A stretch of DNA of 64,000 nucleotides from Bacteroidota bacterium (GCA_028875875.1 JAGWUV010000016.1:1-64000), one strand, 5' to 3'. Counted from the stretch's first letter, positions 35,873 through 44,694 are shown. The notes: generated by a model from the sequence alone, not told the origin. Numbers and translations are program-made.

Positions 35873-35880
35873 TAAATTTG
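35873..35880 (+). promoter_or_regulatory. candidate -7 box of the ferredoxin gene
   Basis: TAAATTTG fits TAnnTTTG, 35 bases before the ferredoxin ATG. The -33 position is only a T-run, so this is tentative. Confidence 0.4.
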
Positions 35881-35915
35881 TTTCAAATAATCTTTAAAAC
35901 TTCAAAATTACACTT

Positions 35916-36263
35916 ATGGCAATTAAGATTACCGAAGAATGTATCAATTGCGGTGCCTGCGAGCCCGAATGTCCGAATAATGCAATTTATGAAGGTGGAG
36001 TTGAGTGGGCTTTAGCCGATGGTACCACTGTAAAAGGTGCTTACACCTTAATGGATGGGTCTTCTGTAGATGCAGACCAGCGTAATGCTCCCTTGTCTGT
36101 TGATACTTACTACATTGTACCTAATAAGTGTACAGAATGCCAGGGATTTCATGAAGAACCTCAGTGCGCTTCTGTATGCCCTGTAGATTGCTGTGTGCCT
36201 GATGAAATGTATCAGGAAACTGTAGACTCTCTGATGGCAAAAAAAGAAAGACTGCACAGTTAA
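35916..36263 (+). CDS. ferredoxin with two 4Fe-4S clusters
   Basis: Soluble electron carrier, 115 aa. The first cluster motif is CINCGACEPECP near the N-terminus. The second is split, CTECQGFHEEPQCASVCPVDCC, with the long spacing typical of Allochromatium/YfhL-type 2[4Fe-4S] ferredoxins. The insert between clusters (residues ~25-65) is larger than in the classical clostridial type. Redox partner unknown; the divergent LuxC-like reductase next door uses NADPH, so no direct link is implied. Confidence 0.93.
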   Translation: MAIKITEECINCGACEPECPNNAIYEGGVEWALADGTTVKGAYTLMDGSSVDADQRNAPLSVDTYYIVPNKCTECQGFHEEPQCASVCPVDCCVPDEMYQETVDSLMAKKERLHS

Positions 36264-36289
36264 AAGAGTTAAAAAATACAAGTTTAATC

Positions 36290-36320
36290 TTGCTTAAATC
36301 ATTTGTGTTGTGTAGCTTTA
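36290..36320 (+). promoter_or_regulatory. promoter of the candidate small RNA
   Basis: TTG at 36290-36292, 20 bases, then TAGCTTTA at 36313-36320 (one base off TAnnTTTG). No coding sequence follows before the terminator at 36389. Confidence 0.45.
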
Positions 36321-36325
36321 TGGTA

Positions 36326-36421
36326 TTCTAATTGTTGCCATAAAACGACAACATCGAGTAACGACAGGTGATATTTCCTGTTAACGTGAGGTGAAGAGAC
36401 CGACAGTTTCTTCACCTTTTT
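36326..36421 (+). ncRNA. candidate ~95-nt structured small RNA between ferredoxin and ddl
   Basis: The predicted start (~36326) and an intrinsic terminator (36389-36421) define a ~95-nt non-coding transcript. Three stem-loops are visible: TGTTG/CAACA (36333-36337 with 36349-36353), ACAGG/CCTGT (36364-36368 with 36377-36381) and the terminator. There is no ORF longer than a few codons. I cannot match it to tmRNA, SRP RNA, 6S or a known riboswitch. It could instead be the ferredoxin 3' UTR. Confidence 0.4.
36389..36421 (+). terminator. Rho-independent terminator
   Basis: Perfect 9-bp stem AGGTGAAGA/TCTTCACCT (36389-36397 with 36409-36417), 11-nt loop, then TTTTT. It lies 126 bases after the ferredoxin stop and 64 bases before the ddl -7 box. 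Confidence 0.88.
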
Positions 36422-36484
36422 GTTTGCCCTTTTCCCTCAAAAAGTTAAAAAAATACTGAGTGGGGTAAAGCTTAGAATGATTAC

Positions 36485-36492
36485 TATATTTG
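36485..36492 (+). promoter_or_regulatory. -7 box of ddl
   Basis: TATATTTG matches TAnnTTTG exactly, 21 bases before the ddl ATG at 36514. The -33 region is weak. Confidence 0.5.
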
Positions 36493-36513
36493 ACACATTT
36501 AATAAGAGAATGC

Positions 36514-37497
36514 ATGAAAAGGAAAATAGCATTGGTTACGGGCGGGTATAGCGGAGAAGCGGAGATTAGTTATAAAAGTGCCATAACTGTTGGCAATAAC
36601 ATTGATGGAAATAAATTTGATGTGTACAAAATAGATATACATCCTTCTGGCTGGTGGTATGAAAATAAAGAAGGAGAAAAAACACCTGTTAACAGGGAAG
36701 ATTTCACAGTTAATGAGGGGGGCGAAAAAATTACATTTGATGCAGTTTTATTATGCATACATGGTACTCCCGGGGAAGATGGAAAATTACAGGGCTATTT
36801 CGATATGCTGCACTTGCCATATACTAGTTGTGATGCTGCAACATCGGCTCTTACATTTAATAAAAGATATACCGTAGCTGTAGCTGCATTTGGCGGAATT
36901 TATGTTGCAAAAAGTCTTCATTTGTTCAAGCATACTTCTATTACACCTGAGCAGGTGTTGGCTCAGGTTGCTCTTCCGGTTTTTGTAAAACCTAATAACG
37001 GGGGCAGTAGTATAGGTATGAGTAAAGTGAATAAGGCTGAGGATTTACAGGCAGCGCTGGATAAAGCTTTTAATGAAGATGACCAGGTTTTGGTGGAAGA
37101 GTTTATTAAGGGAAGAGAATTTACTATTGGTGTGTTTAAAACAAAAGGAAATATTATTGTATTACCTGTTACCGAGGTAAAAACGCACAATGAATTTTTT
37201 GATTTTGAAGCAAAGTACCAGGGGAAGAGTGAGGAAATTACTCCGGCTGAAATATCGGAAGAAATATTGCAGAAGTTAACAGGAGCTGCGAAAAAAGTAT
37301 ATGCGTTACTTAACTGTCGAGGGATTGTAAGGATCGATTTCATTTATAACGAGGCCAATCAGCAGCCATATATGTTAGAAGTAAATACAGTGCCCGGTCA
37401 AAGCCAGGCCAGTGTTGTACCTCAGCAGGTAAGAGCTATGGGATGGTCTTTACAGGATTTTTATACGGCTGTTATTGAGGAATGTTTTGCAGGTTAA
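36514..37497 (+). CDS. ddl: D-alanine--D-alanine ligase
   Basis: ATP-grasp enzyme making D-Ala-D-Ala for the peptidoglycan stem, cytoplasmic. The N-terminus is KIALVTGGYSGEAEISYKSA, followed by LCIHGTPGEDGKLQGYFDMLHLPYTS, VFVKPNNGGSSIGMSKV, VEEFIKGREFTIGVF and the C-terminal IDFIYN and MLEVNTVPGQSQASVVPQQ. Length 327 aa from the ATG at 36514; an upstream in-frame ATG (36490) overlaps the -7 box and is unlikely. It lies outside the dcw cluster but next to a PASTA protein, a second wall link. Confidence 0.96.
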   Translation: MKRKIALVTGGYSGEAEISYKSAITVGNNIDGNKFDVYKIDIHPSGWWYENKEGEKTPVNREDFTVNEGGEKITFDAVLLCIHGTPGEDGKLQGYFDMLHLPYTSCDAATSALTFNKRYTVAVAAFGGIYVAKSLHLFKHTSITPEQVLAQVALPVFVKPNNGGSSIGMSKVNKAEDLQAALDKAFNEDDQVLVEEFIKGREFTIGVFKTKGNIIVLPVTEVKTHNEFFDFEAKYQGKSEEITPAEISEEILQKLTGAAKKVYALLNCRGIVRIDFIYNEANQQPYMLEVNTVPGQSQASVVPQQVRAMGWSLQDFYTAVIEECFAG

Positions 37498-37554
37498 ATG
37501 TGCTGTTGAATTTTTAAATCAGATCATTTCAATAATAAAATTGTAATTATTACT

Positions 37555-38373
37555 GTGTTTAAGTTTATTACATCAAAGCCTTTGTGGGTGAATATTTTAA
37601 CAGGGTTACTCATACTGATACTTATGATTTTCATTTTTATTAGTATGCTTGATTGGATCACTGCTCATGGTAAATATGAAAAAGTTCCGGCAGTTACGGG
37701 GCAAAATATAGATGCCGCTAAAGTGATGTTGCTCAATAAGGGCTTTAATGTTGAAGTGTCAGACTCAGTGTATGATAATTCTGTTGGTGGTTTAGCAGTG
37801 GTTCGCCAGTCTCCGGATGCTGATGCAATGGTAAAGCATGGCAGAACTATTTATCTAACAATAAACAGAGCTTCTGCCCCTCAGGTAGAAATGCCCAACC
37901 TTGTAGGTTTTTCAATTCGTAGTGCCCAGATGTATTTGCAAACCTTAGGCTTGAAAATGGGTGATACAACTTATAAGCCTGATATTGCCCGTAACGCGGT
38001 ATTGCAGCAATTATACAATGGTAATGATGTTAAACCGGGAACAAAGTTGCCTGTAGGTAGCATCGTCAGCTTTGTGTTAGGCAGTGGTGTTGGTTCGGGA
38101 GAAATAATAGTACCCGATCTTGTTGGCTTAACACTTGCTCAGGCCAGAAGTCAGTTGGCAACATTTAATGTGAATATTGGTTCTGTGGTTGCACTAGATG
38201 CCGTCAAAGATTCTGCAAATGCTTTTGTGGTAAAACAAAATCCGGCGTTATATACTGAGACTGAACCTGGTCAAAAAACAATAAACAAAATAAGGCCGGG
38301 GCAGGTTATAGACGTTTACATAAGTGCTACAGCTCCTCTTAAAGATTCTATTTCATCACAAACTAATCATTAA
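37555..38373 (+). CDS. membrane-anchored PASTA-domain protein
   Basis: A GTG start, one N-terminal membrane helix (~12-35, ILTGLLILILMIFIFISML), then three tandem PASTA domains (~40-105, ~108-180, ~183-262), each starting with a P-x-L/V-x-G pattern such as VEMPNLVGFSIRSAQMYLQTLG and IIVPDLVGLTLAQARSQLA. There is no kinase or transpeptidase domain. PASTA domains bind peptidoglycan fragments in other proteins. A location downstream of ddl, apparently in one unit, suggests an envelope role; the function of this Bacteroidetes family is not established. Confidence 0.88.
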   Translation: MFKFITSKPLWVNILTGLLILILMIFIFISMLDWITAHGKYEKVPAVTGQNIDAAKVMLLNKGFNVEVSDSVYDNSVGGLAVVRQSPDADAMVKHGRTIYLTINRASAPQVEMPNLVGFSIRSAQMYLQTLGLKMGDTTYKPDIARNAVLQQLYNGNDVKPGTKLPVGSIVSFVLGSGVGSGEIIVPDLVGLTLAQARSQLATFNVNIGSVVALDAVKDSANAFVVKQNPALYTETEPGQKTINKIRPGQVIDVYISATAPLKDSISSQTNH

Positions 38374-38378
38374 AAAAC

Positions 38379-38687
38379 ATGAAAACAATAACTGCAGAAG
38401 AAGTTAAGGCAAGGCTGGATGCAGGTGAAAAATTAAACCTGATCGATGTTAGGGAACCTCATGAGCATGCTGATTTTAATATTGGTGGAATTTTATTTCC
38501 ATTGGGTAAAGTTCAGTCTATGCAGCTGGAAGATATTGAAGATCTCAAGGATGCGGAAGTGATTATGTATTGCAGAAGCGGTGCCAGAAGTATGCAGGCT
38601 TCTATGATACTGGAGCAGTCTGGTTTTACAAACGTATCAAACCTGGTTGGTGGAATGCTTAACTGGCAAGATAAGTTTGTAAGGTGA
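38379..38687 (+). CDS. single-domain rhodanese-like protein
   Basis: Cytoplasmic sulfurtransferase-type domain of 102 aa. DVREPHEHADFNIGGILFPLG begins the fold and the active-site loop is MYCRSGARSMQA, with the catalytic Cys. Homologues pass sulfane sulfur or act in redox. The gene begins 5 bases after the PASTA gene and is followed by a clear terminator. Confidence 0.93.
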   Translation: MKTITAEEVKARLDAGEKLNLIDVREPHEHADFNIGGILFPLGKVQSMQLEDIEDLKDAEVIMYCRSGARSMQASMILEQSGFTNVSNLVGGMLNWQDKFVR

Positions 38688-38713
38688 TTTTTACCCGCGG
38701 GTTTCATTTCATT

Positions 38714-38744
38714 AAAAGCACACGGAATAGAACGTGTGCTTTTT
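38714..38744 (+). terminator. terminator of the ddl-PASTA-rhodanese unit
   Basis: 10-11 bp stem AAAGCACACG/CGTGTGCTTT (38715-38724 with 38733-38742), 8-nt loop and a T-run. Confidence 0.88.
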
Positions 38745-38778
38745 CATAAAAAAACGCCAACCTTTTGGGCTGGCGTTT
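38745..38778 (-). terminator. terminator of the TonB receptor gene
   Basis: Minus-strand stem AAACGCCA/TGGCGTTT (38771-38778 with 38752-38759) followed by seven T's on that strand. It sits back-to-back with the + strand terminator, so convergent transcripts end here. Confidence 0.88.
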
Positions 38779-38800
38779 AACTTGGGGGGAGTAAAAGTAT

Positions 38801-41176
38801 CTATAATTTAATATTCAGTGCTAACATGAAGTTAGTTCCTGCCATTGGATAGTAACCTCTATCAGTATTTAATTGGCCGTTGTAAATATATGCATAAGAC
38901 CATCCATTAGGTTCATACATTTTATTGAAAATATTATTCACCTGTGCAATAATACTCCATTCTTTGAATAATAGCTTTTTTATTGTCCAGGATGCTCTAA
39001 CATCCTGAGTATAAAAGGCGTTCAGGCTTCTTGCGGCATCCTGTGTATTATCAACATACTGTTTACTTACGTATTTGCCAATCAGGTCAATCTCGGCCTG
39101 TTTATAAGGAATGATTGTAATAGTAGCACCGCTTATCACTGAAGGAGAAAACGAAATATCAGTATTATGGTGCTGTACTGTTTCTTGTGATCCATTATCC
39201 CAGTTGTCTATATATTCTGTAAAATCTTTTATTTTGTTTTTACTCAAAGTTAGGTTGGCATTTGCACGAAGCCATTTTGTAAATGTATAGCCGGCTTGCA
39301 ATTCTATTCCTAACCTGTAGCTGTTCGGAACGTTGGTTCTGGTATAAGCGCCAACATCATTTATCTTTCCGGTAAGTACAAGCTGGTTTTTGTAAAGCAT
39401 GTAATAAACATTCGCACTCCATTGGAAGAGTGTGTTTCTTTGGTCAATGCCCAATTCAAAGTCGTGCAGCATTTCAGCATTTGGCTGTTGTATGGGACTA
39501 GCCTGGAAATCATCCCTGTTGGGTTCTTTTTGGCCTAGTGCATAACTGGCATAAGCCTGCCATCCGTTGGAAGAATAAGTGATCCCGGCTTTTGGATTTA
39601 CAAAGTTGAAGGTTCGGGCAATGTTAAGCGTACCATTGCCTTCAAAGCCATCCATCCTGTGATATACATTCCTATACTGAACATCTGCATAACTGAACCA
39701 TTTAGCACTCAACTGATGTTGCCATTTTACATAAATATTTTCATCAGTTTTTAGTGCAGGATAATTATAGTATTGATATCCTTTGTCAATTCCGTATTGA
39801 GCCCACACGATATTGCCAAAGTGTGTGCCGTCATACCTGGTCCAGCCACCGCCGATGGTTATTTCATCTTTTTTGTTTTTGTATTGAAGCGATGCGATTT
39901 GACCATAAAAATAATTATCGAGCCAGCGCTGTCTTACAAGATCGGTTGAGTCATATTGATTGCCGCCTATTGAGAAGGGAAGTAGGCCGTAATCAGAAAA
40001 AGATTGTGCGGCTTTATATTCTTCATAATAGCCTCTTCCGTAAGTTAGGAATAGGGCTGTATTAAAACTCCATCTGCTGTTGAAGGCATGGTTGAAAAAA
40101 AGTTGGTAATGGTCTTGCTGGTAATTATCTGTTTGATTATCGTAGGGAGCACCTGGTTTTTCTGTTCCTGCAGGGTTATAGGTTCTGTCTGTTGCTAATG
40201 TTGCCGCATCAATTCCATACCAGGCCTGGTATGTTTTTTCCTTGCCTGTGAATATATTAAAGCGAAGCGATGAGTTTTTGTTGATGTAAGCCATTGATAA
40301 AGCCATCGATTTTAAATCACTCGAAGCCCTGTCAATATAACCGTCACTTGTAATTCTACTCATTCTTGCATCAATGGTAAAGTGCCCGTCAATCAGGCCT
40401 GAACCTGCTTTTATAGTATTCTTAAATGTATTGAAAGAACCAAAGCTATTGTTCAATTCTGCATAAGGTTTCTCGTTAAATTCATTTGTAGAAAGATTAA
40501 TCGATGCACCGAATGCTCCGGTTCCATTTGAGGAAGTTCCCACACCCCTTTGTATTTGTATGGAACTAACTGAAGATGTAAAATCTGGCAAGTCAACAAA
40601 ATAGGTGCCCTGGCTTTCTGCATCGTTATAAGGAATACCATTCAGGGTTACATTAATTCTTGTAGCGTCAGTACCTCGGATGTGCAGGTAAGTGTATCCC
40701 ACGCCATTACCTGCATCTGAACTTGTATATACTGATGGAGTTTGATTTAGTAAAATGGGCAGATCTTGTCCAATATTTATTTTCGCAAGGTCGTCCTTAG
40801 AAATATTGGTTTTTGCGAACGGTGCTTTGGCGCCTGCTCTTAACGCTTTTACTTCCAAAGGTTGCAGAAAGAGCTGCATACTTTTCAATGGAATAGTGAT
40901 CTGTACATCCTGTTCTGCTTTGATTTCTGTTTCATAATCAGTGAAACCAATACTTGTTACTTTTAGTGAGTAGCTGTGTTTGTTCAGTTTTTTAAAATTG
41001 AATTTACCGGCATCATCGGCAATCACTATTTGCCCGTTAAGTCTGATGGTTGCGTTTGCAACCGGCTGCTGGGTTTCAGCATCAATTACTTTTCCGCTAA
41101 CAGTTACTTTTTGCGTTTGGGCATTAGTCCAGAGAGCTAGAACAATCAATACAAATGTTCCCAAAATTTTTTTCAT
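38801..41176 (-). CDS. TonB-dependent outer-membrane receptor under TPP riboswitch control (thiamine uptake?)
   Basis: Signal peptide ~1-19 (ILGTFVLIVLALWTNA), then a carboxypeptidase-like CarboxypepD_reg domain (VSGKVIDAETQQPVANATIRL), a plug domain (~105-230, with YTYLHIRGTDATRINVTLNGIPYNDAESQGTYF) and a 22-strand-type barrel ending in an aromatic-rich C-terminus (FMLALNIKL). Length 791 aa. A TPP riboswitch lies in its leader, so expression should fall when thiamine pyrophosphate is abundant. This is the classic setting for a thiamine or thiamine-precursor receptor in Bacteroidetes. No inner-membrane thiamine transporter is adjacent. Confidence 0.92.
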   Translation of the reverse strand: MKKILGTFVLIVLALWTNAQTQKVTVSGKVIDAETQQPVANATIRLNGQIVIADDAGKFNFKKLNKHSYSLKVTSIGFTDYETEIKAEQDVQITIPLKSMQLFLQPLEVKALRAGAKAPFAKTNISKDDLAKINIGQDLPILLNQTPSVYTSSDAGNGVGYTYLHIRGTDATRINVTLNGIPYNDAESQGTYFVDLPDFTSSVSSIQIQRGVGTSSNGTGAFGASINLSTNEFNEKPYAELNNSFGSFNTFKNTIKAGSGLIDGHFTIDARMSRITSDGYIDRASSDLKSMALSMAYINKNSSLRFNIFTGKEKTYQAWYGIDAATLATDRTYNPAGTEKPGAPYDNQTDNYQQDHYQLFFNHAFNSRWSFNTALFLTYGRGYYEEYKAAQSFSDYGLLPFSIGGNQYDSTDLVRQRWLDNYFYGQIASLQYKNKKDEITIGGGWTRYDGTHFGNIVWAQYGIDKGYQYYNYPALKTDENIYVKWQHQLSAKWFSYADVQYRNVYHRMDGFEGNGTLNIARTFNFVNPKAGITYSSNGWQAYASYALGQKEPNRDDFQASPIQQPNAEMLHDFELGIDQRNTLFQWSANVYYMLYKNQLVLTGKINDVGAYTRTNVPNSYRLGIELQAGYTFTKWLRANANLTLSKNKIKDFTEYIDNWDNGSQETVQHHNTDISFSPSVISGATITIIPYKQAEIDLIGKYVSKQYVDNTQDAARSLNAFYTQDVRASWTIKKLLFKEWSIIAQVNNIFNKMYEPNGWSYAYIYNGQLNTDRGYYPMAGTNFMLALNIKL

Positions 41177-41249
41177 TTCGTTCGGTTTACTTGTTCAACA
41201 ATAATTTGGGAACAGGGATGTGCAATGGAGAGGATGCAGAGCTTTTTGG

Positions 41250-41334
41250 TACACCTTCCCTACGCAGGAATTACCCTGTTCAGGTTAACGGGTTTGATCT
41301 CAGCCTTCACTTCAGAAGGCACCCCGAGGAATTA
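41250..41334 (-). promoter_or_regulatory. TPP (THI-box) riboswitch
   Basis: Minus-strand sequence carries the full THI core in order: CGGGGTGCC, a P3-like hairpin CCTTCTGAAGTGAAGG, CTGAGA, ACCCGTTAACCTGAACAGGG and TAATTCCTGCGTAGGGAAGG. It lies ~75 bases before the TonB receptor ATG. TPP binding is expected to repress expression, either through start-site access or transcription. Confidence 0.95.
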
Positions 41335-41417
41335 TGGTGCAAAGGTAATAGAGAATTTTTTTTCGGTGCTGTAACTTTTTTCAATGCCTGTCGTTTCAAC
41401 TAAGAAACACATCAGTT

Positions 41418-42209
41418 ATGAAGAAGATAATTTTAGCAGCTATTGTATTATTGGGTGCGATGCCTTTGACCAAAGCACAGGATACAAAAAATGTTGTGTA
41501 TGATGCTAACGCAGAAATACGTAAGGTTAGTGATTTTACCGGTGTTGACGTGTCGAATGCTATTAGCCTCTACCTTTCCCAAGGCAAGGAAAGTGCAGTA
41601 GCCATCAGTGTTGATGGAGGAGATAAGGAAAAGGTAAAAACAGAAGTAAAGAATGGTGTTCTAAAAATTTATATTGATGGAGGTTTTTGGAGCAAAATGG
41701 GTTGGAATAGTTCGCATGTAAAAGCATATGTAACAGCGAAGGATATTAATAAGCTAACGGCTTCGGGTGCATCGCGTATTGTGATAGCCGAAAAGATAAG
41801 TGTAGGTAATTTGAAGCTTACTTTAACTGGAGCCAGCAGTTTGAAAGGTGATCTGAAAGCTGATAATCTGAAAGCAGAATTGAGTGGTGCTAGTAGTATG
41901 AAGTCTTCCATTTCAGCAAATAATCTTAAAGTAGGATTGAGTGGTGCATCTACGGCAAGCCTAAGTGGTGCAGCTAATATCTTGGATATTGATGCAAGTG
42001 GTGCCAGTAATTTAAAAGCCTATGATCTGGCTGCTATTTCATGTAGTGCAGAGGCCAGCGGAGCTTCTTCTATTAAAGTAAATGTAAGTAAGGAGTTTTC
42101 TAAGGTGCAAGCCAGTGGTGCTTCTTCCATTCATTATAAAGGTGATGCAGCGGTGAAAAATTTTGAAGCAAGCGGCGCTTCTTCCATAAAAAAGGATGGA
42201 AGTAAGTAA
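41418..42209 (+). CDS. exported DUF2807 (GIN/adhesin-head-like) protein
   Basis: Signal peptide ~1-20 (IILAAIVLLGAMPLTKA), then a ~240-residue right-handed beta-helix-like domain of the DUF2807 family. SGASS/SGAST repeats recur about every 20 residues over the second half (LTGASSLKG, LSGASSMKS, LSGASTASL, ASGASSIKV, ASGASSIHY). The family is common and usually secreted in Bacteroidetes; its role is not established. No sorting signal is visible. It is monocistronic between the TPP-regulated receptor and the tRNA. Confidence 0.88.
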   Translation: MKKIILAAIVLLGAMPLTKAQDTKNVVYDANAEIRKVSDFTGVDVSNAISLYLSQGKESAVAISVDGGDKEKVKTEVKNGVLKIYIDGGFWSKMGWNSSHVKAYVTAKDINKLTASGASRIVIAEKISVGNLKLTLTGASSLKGDLKADNLKAELSGASSMKSSISANNLKVGLSGASTASLSGAANILDIDASGASNLKAYDLAAISCSAEASGASSIKVNVSKEFSKVQASGASSIHYKGDAAVKNFEASGASSIKKDGSK

Positions 42210-42261
42210 AAATATTTTTGGGAGATAAACTTCCTACCCCTACTTTTGCTGCCCATTACAT

Positions 42262-42333
<72 letters not shown>

Positions 42334-42340
42334 CAAACAG

Positions 42341-42375
42341 AGAGGCTGTCTCGAAATGAGTCAGCCTCTTTTTAT
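42341..42375 (+). terminator. terminator after tRNA-fMet
   Basis: AGAGGCTG/CAGCCTCT stem (42341-42348 with 42362-42369) with an inner CTC/GAG pair and TTTTT after it, starting 8 bases past the tRNA. Confidence 0.88.
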
Positions 42376-42380
42376 TCCGT

Positions 42381-42388
42381 TACCTTTG
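42381..42388 (+). promoter_or_regulatory. -7 box of era, predicting a near-leaderless mRNA
   Basis: TACCTTTG matches TAnnTTTG; the ATG is only 8 bases after it, so the transcript would begin within about 3 bases of the start codon. The -33 region is poor. Confidence 0.5.
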
Positions 42389-42396
42389 CACCGTTC

Positions 42397-43266
42397 ATGA
42401 AATCTGGTTTTGTAAACATATTCGGAAAGCCCAATGCTGGTAAAAGCACCTTGCTCAATGCGCTGTTGGGCGAAAAACTTGCTATTGTATCGTCTAAAGT
42501 GCAAACCACCCGCCACCGCATCAAAGGATTTTTAACCAAGCCAGGTGAATACCAGATCATTTTTTCTGATACACCCGGAATTATTGAGGCCAAGTATAAA
42601 TTGCATGAAAAAATGATGGGTGCTGTGAAAAGTGCCCTGGAAGATGCTGATGTGGCTTTACTTATTGTTGATGTTAATGATAACTTGCAGGAATGTGATA
42701 CGTTATTTTCGTCCCTTCAACTGAAAGTGCCGGCTCTTTTGGTACTGAACAAAATTGATGAAGCGGCTAATGGAAAAGTGGCAGAAGCAGAGGATTTTTT
42801 CAGTGGAAAAAGTTATTGCAGGAAAATGGTTAAGGTGTCAGCTTTGCATCAGCATCATTTGAAAAAGCTTTTGCATGCAATTGTTGAGTTGTTGCCGGAA
42901 GGAGAGGCTTTTTATGATGAAGATGATCTCAGCGATTTACCCACCAAATTTTTTGTGAGTGAGCTGATTCGCGAAAAAGTGTATGAGTTGTTTGAAGATG
43001 AGATTCCTTATCATGTTGCTGTGCTGGTAAACGAGTTTAAGGAAAAAGAAACACTGATCAAGATACAGGCTGATATCATTGTTCAGCGGGAAACACAAAA
43101 AGCCATTATTATAGGTGAGCGGGGAAAGATGATTAAGCAGGTGGGAAGCCTTGCCAGGCAAGACATTGAAAAATTTGTTGGAGGGAAAGTGTTCCTGGAA
43201 TTGTTTGTGAAAGTGAGGCCTAAATGGCGTGATAATGATTTATTTCTTAAAGAGTACGGTTATTAA
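42397..43266 (+). CDS. era: GTPase Era (30S ribosome assembly)
   Basis: GTPase domain (G1 GKPNAGKSTLLNALLG, G3 SDTPGI, G4 NKID) followed by a KH domain (GERGKMIKQVGSLARQDIEKFVGGKVFLELFVKVRPKWRD). It binds the 3' end of 16S rRNA during 30S maturation and peripherally contacts the membrane. Length 289 aa, as expected. A terminator and tRNA-fMet precede it; der follows after 91 bases containing a dispersed repeat. Confidence 0.97.
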   Translation: MKSGFVNIFGKPNAGKSTLLNALLGEKLAIVSSKVQTTRHRIKGFLTKPGEYQIIFSDTPGIIEAKYKLHEKMMGAVKSALEDADVALLIVDVNDNLQECDTLFSSLQLKVPALLVLNKIDEAANGKVAEAEDFFSGKSYCRKMVKVSALHQHHLKKLLHAIVELLPEGEAFYDEDDLSDLPTKFFVSELIREKVYELFEDEIPYHVAVLVNEFKEKETLIKIQADIIVQRETQKAIIIGERGKMIKQVGSLARQDIEKFVGGKVFLELFVKVRPKWRDNDLFLKEYGY

Positions 43267-43287
43267 ATGTTCATAGTATGATCTGCA

Positions 43288-43307
43288 GTTGAAGTGTGCG
43301 ACGCAAC
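43288..43307 (+). repeat. dispersed element copy 3 (era-der gap)
   Basis: GTTGAAGTGTGCGACGCAAC at 43288-43307 (core 43295-43307), preceded by CTGCA and followed by GATG. Same orientation as der, ~50 bases before its ATG. Confidence 0.85.
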
Positions 43308-43357
43308 GATGTTTAACCGGAGTTACTGCAGCTAAGTACATAAAATAAAAAGGTGTT

Positions 43358-44671
43358 ATGAGTTATACTGTTGCTATTGTTGGAAGGCCCAATGTTGGGA
43401 AAAGCACTTTTTTTAATCGTTTGCTGGAACAGCGTAAAGCGATAGTGGATGATATTAGTGGTGTTACCCGCGACAGGCAATACGGGGTGGCGGACTGGAA
43501 TGGCAAAACTTTTAACGTGATTGATACGGGTGGTTTTGTGCCGGATAGTGAAGATATTTTTGAAACTGAGATACGCAAACAGGTACGTATCGCTATTGAT
43601 GAAGCTAACGCTATCATTTTTATGGTGGATGTTACAACAGGCATAACTGACCTGGATGAATCGATGGCCGATATGCTTCGCAGAACTCCGAAACCCGTTT
43701 TTTTAGTAGTAAATAAAGTAGATAATCCTGAGCGTTTACTCGATTCAACTGAGTTTTATTCTTTAGGTTTTGACACAATTTTCCCGGTGAGCAGCATTAG
43801 TGGAAGTGGAACGGGAGAAGTGCTGGATGCTGTGGTGGAAGGTATTACAGAGGATGAGGCTGTTGAAACAGAAAGAGAAAATGAGCTGCCAAAGTTTGCT
43901 ATTATTGGTCAGCCGAATGTAGGGAAATCTTCCTTATTGAATGCGCTGATAGGAAAGGAGCGAACCATAGTTAGTGACATTGCAGGTACAACGAGAGATA
44001 CGATACATACGCATTACAATCTTTTTCAGAAAGAATTTATTTTGATTGATACGGCAGGATTGCGTAAGAAGACAAAGGAGAAAGATGATCTTGAATTTTA
44101 TTCTGTGATCCGTGCCATTAAAGCAATGGATGAGGCAGATGTTTGTTTGCTTGTATTGGATGCGGCAAAGGGTATTACTGCTCAGGATGTAAGCATTTTT
44201 AGTCTTGCAGCAAGAAAAGGAAAAGGTATTGTGGTTTTGGTGAATAAGTGGGATGTGATGGAAAAAACAACCAATACGGCAAGGGATTATGAAAAGCAGC
44301 TCAAGCAAAGGATTGCGCCTTTTAGTGATGTGCCGGTGTTATTTATTTCTGCAAAGGATAAAGTGCGGATTTTTAAAGTGATTGAAACAGCTTTGCAGGT
44401 ATATGAAAATAAAAACAGAAAAGTGCCTACTTCTCAGTTGAATGATGTAATGCTAAAGGCTGTGGAAGCCTATCATGCGCCGGTGGTTCGGGGCCATACA
44501 GTGAAAATTAAATATATTACCCAACTGCCTACCCACGTTCCTTCGTTTGCGTTTTTTACCAATTTCCCTGATGACATCAAAACACCATACAAGAACTACC
44601 TGGAAAACCAACTCAGGTCGCAATTCGACTTTAAAGGTGTACCCGTAAGGATATTTTTCAGAAAAAAATAA
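43358..44671 (+). CDS. der: ribosome-assembly GTPase Der (EngA)
   Basis: Two tandem GTPase domains (GRPNVGKSTFFNRLLE ~8-20; GQPNVGKSSLLNALIG ~185-200) and a C-terminal KH-like domain (~355-437). G3 is DTGGF in domain 1 and DTAGLR in domain 2. It acts in 50S maturation. Length 437 aa, as expected. The 50S/30S GTPase pair Era and Der next to each other, with a dispersed repeat between them, may share regulation. Confidence 0.97.
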   Translation: MSYTVAIVGRPNVGKSTFFNRLLEQRKAIVDDISGVTRDRQYGVADWNGKTFNVIDTGGFVPDSEDIFETEIRKQVRIAIDEANAIIFMVDVTTGITDLDESMADMLRRTPKPVFLVVNKVDNPERLLDSTEFYSLGFDTIFPVSSISGSGTGEVLDAVVEGITEDEAVETERENELPKFAIIGQPNVGKSSLLNALIGKERTIVSDIAGTTRDTIHTHYNLFQKEFILIDTAGLRKKTKEKDDLEFYSVIRAIKAMDEADVCLLVLDAAKGITAQDVSIFSLAARKGKGIVVLVNKWDVMEKTTNTARDYEKQLKQRIAPFSDVPVLFISAKDKVRIFKVIETALQVYENKNRKVPTSQLNDVMLKAVEAYHAPVVRGHTVKIKYITQLPTHVPSFAFFTNFPDDIKTPYKNYLENQLRSQFDFKGVPVRIFFRKK

Positions 44672-44694
44672 AACAGGATATTTTTTCGTTAATA

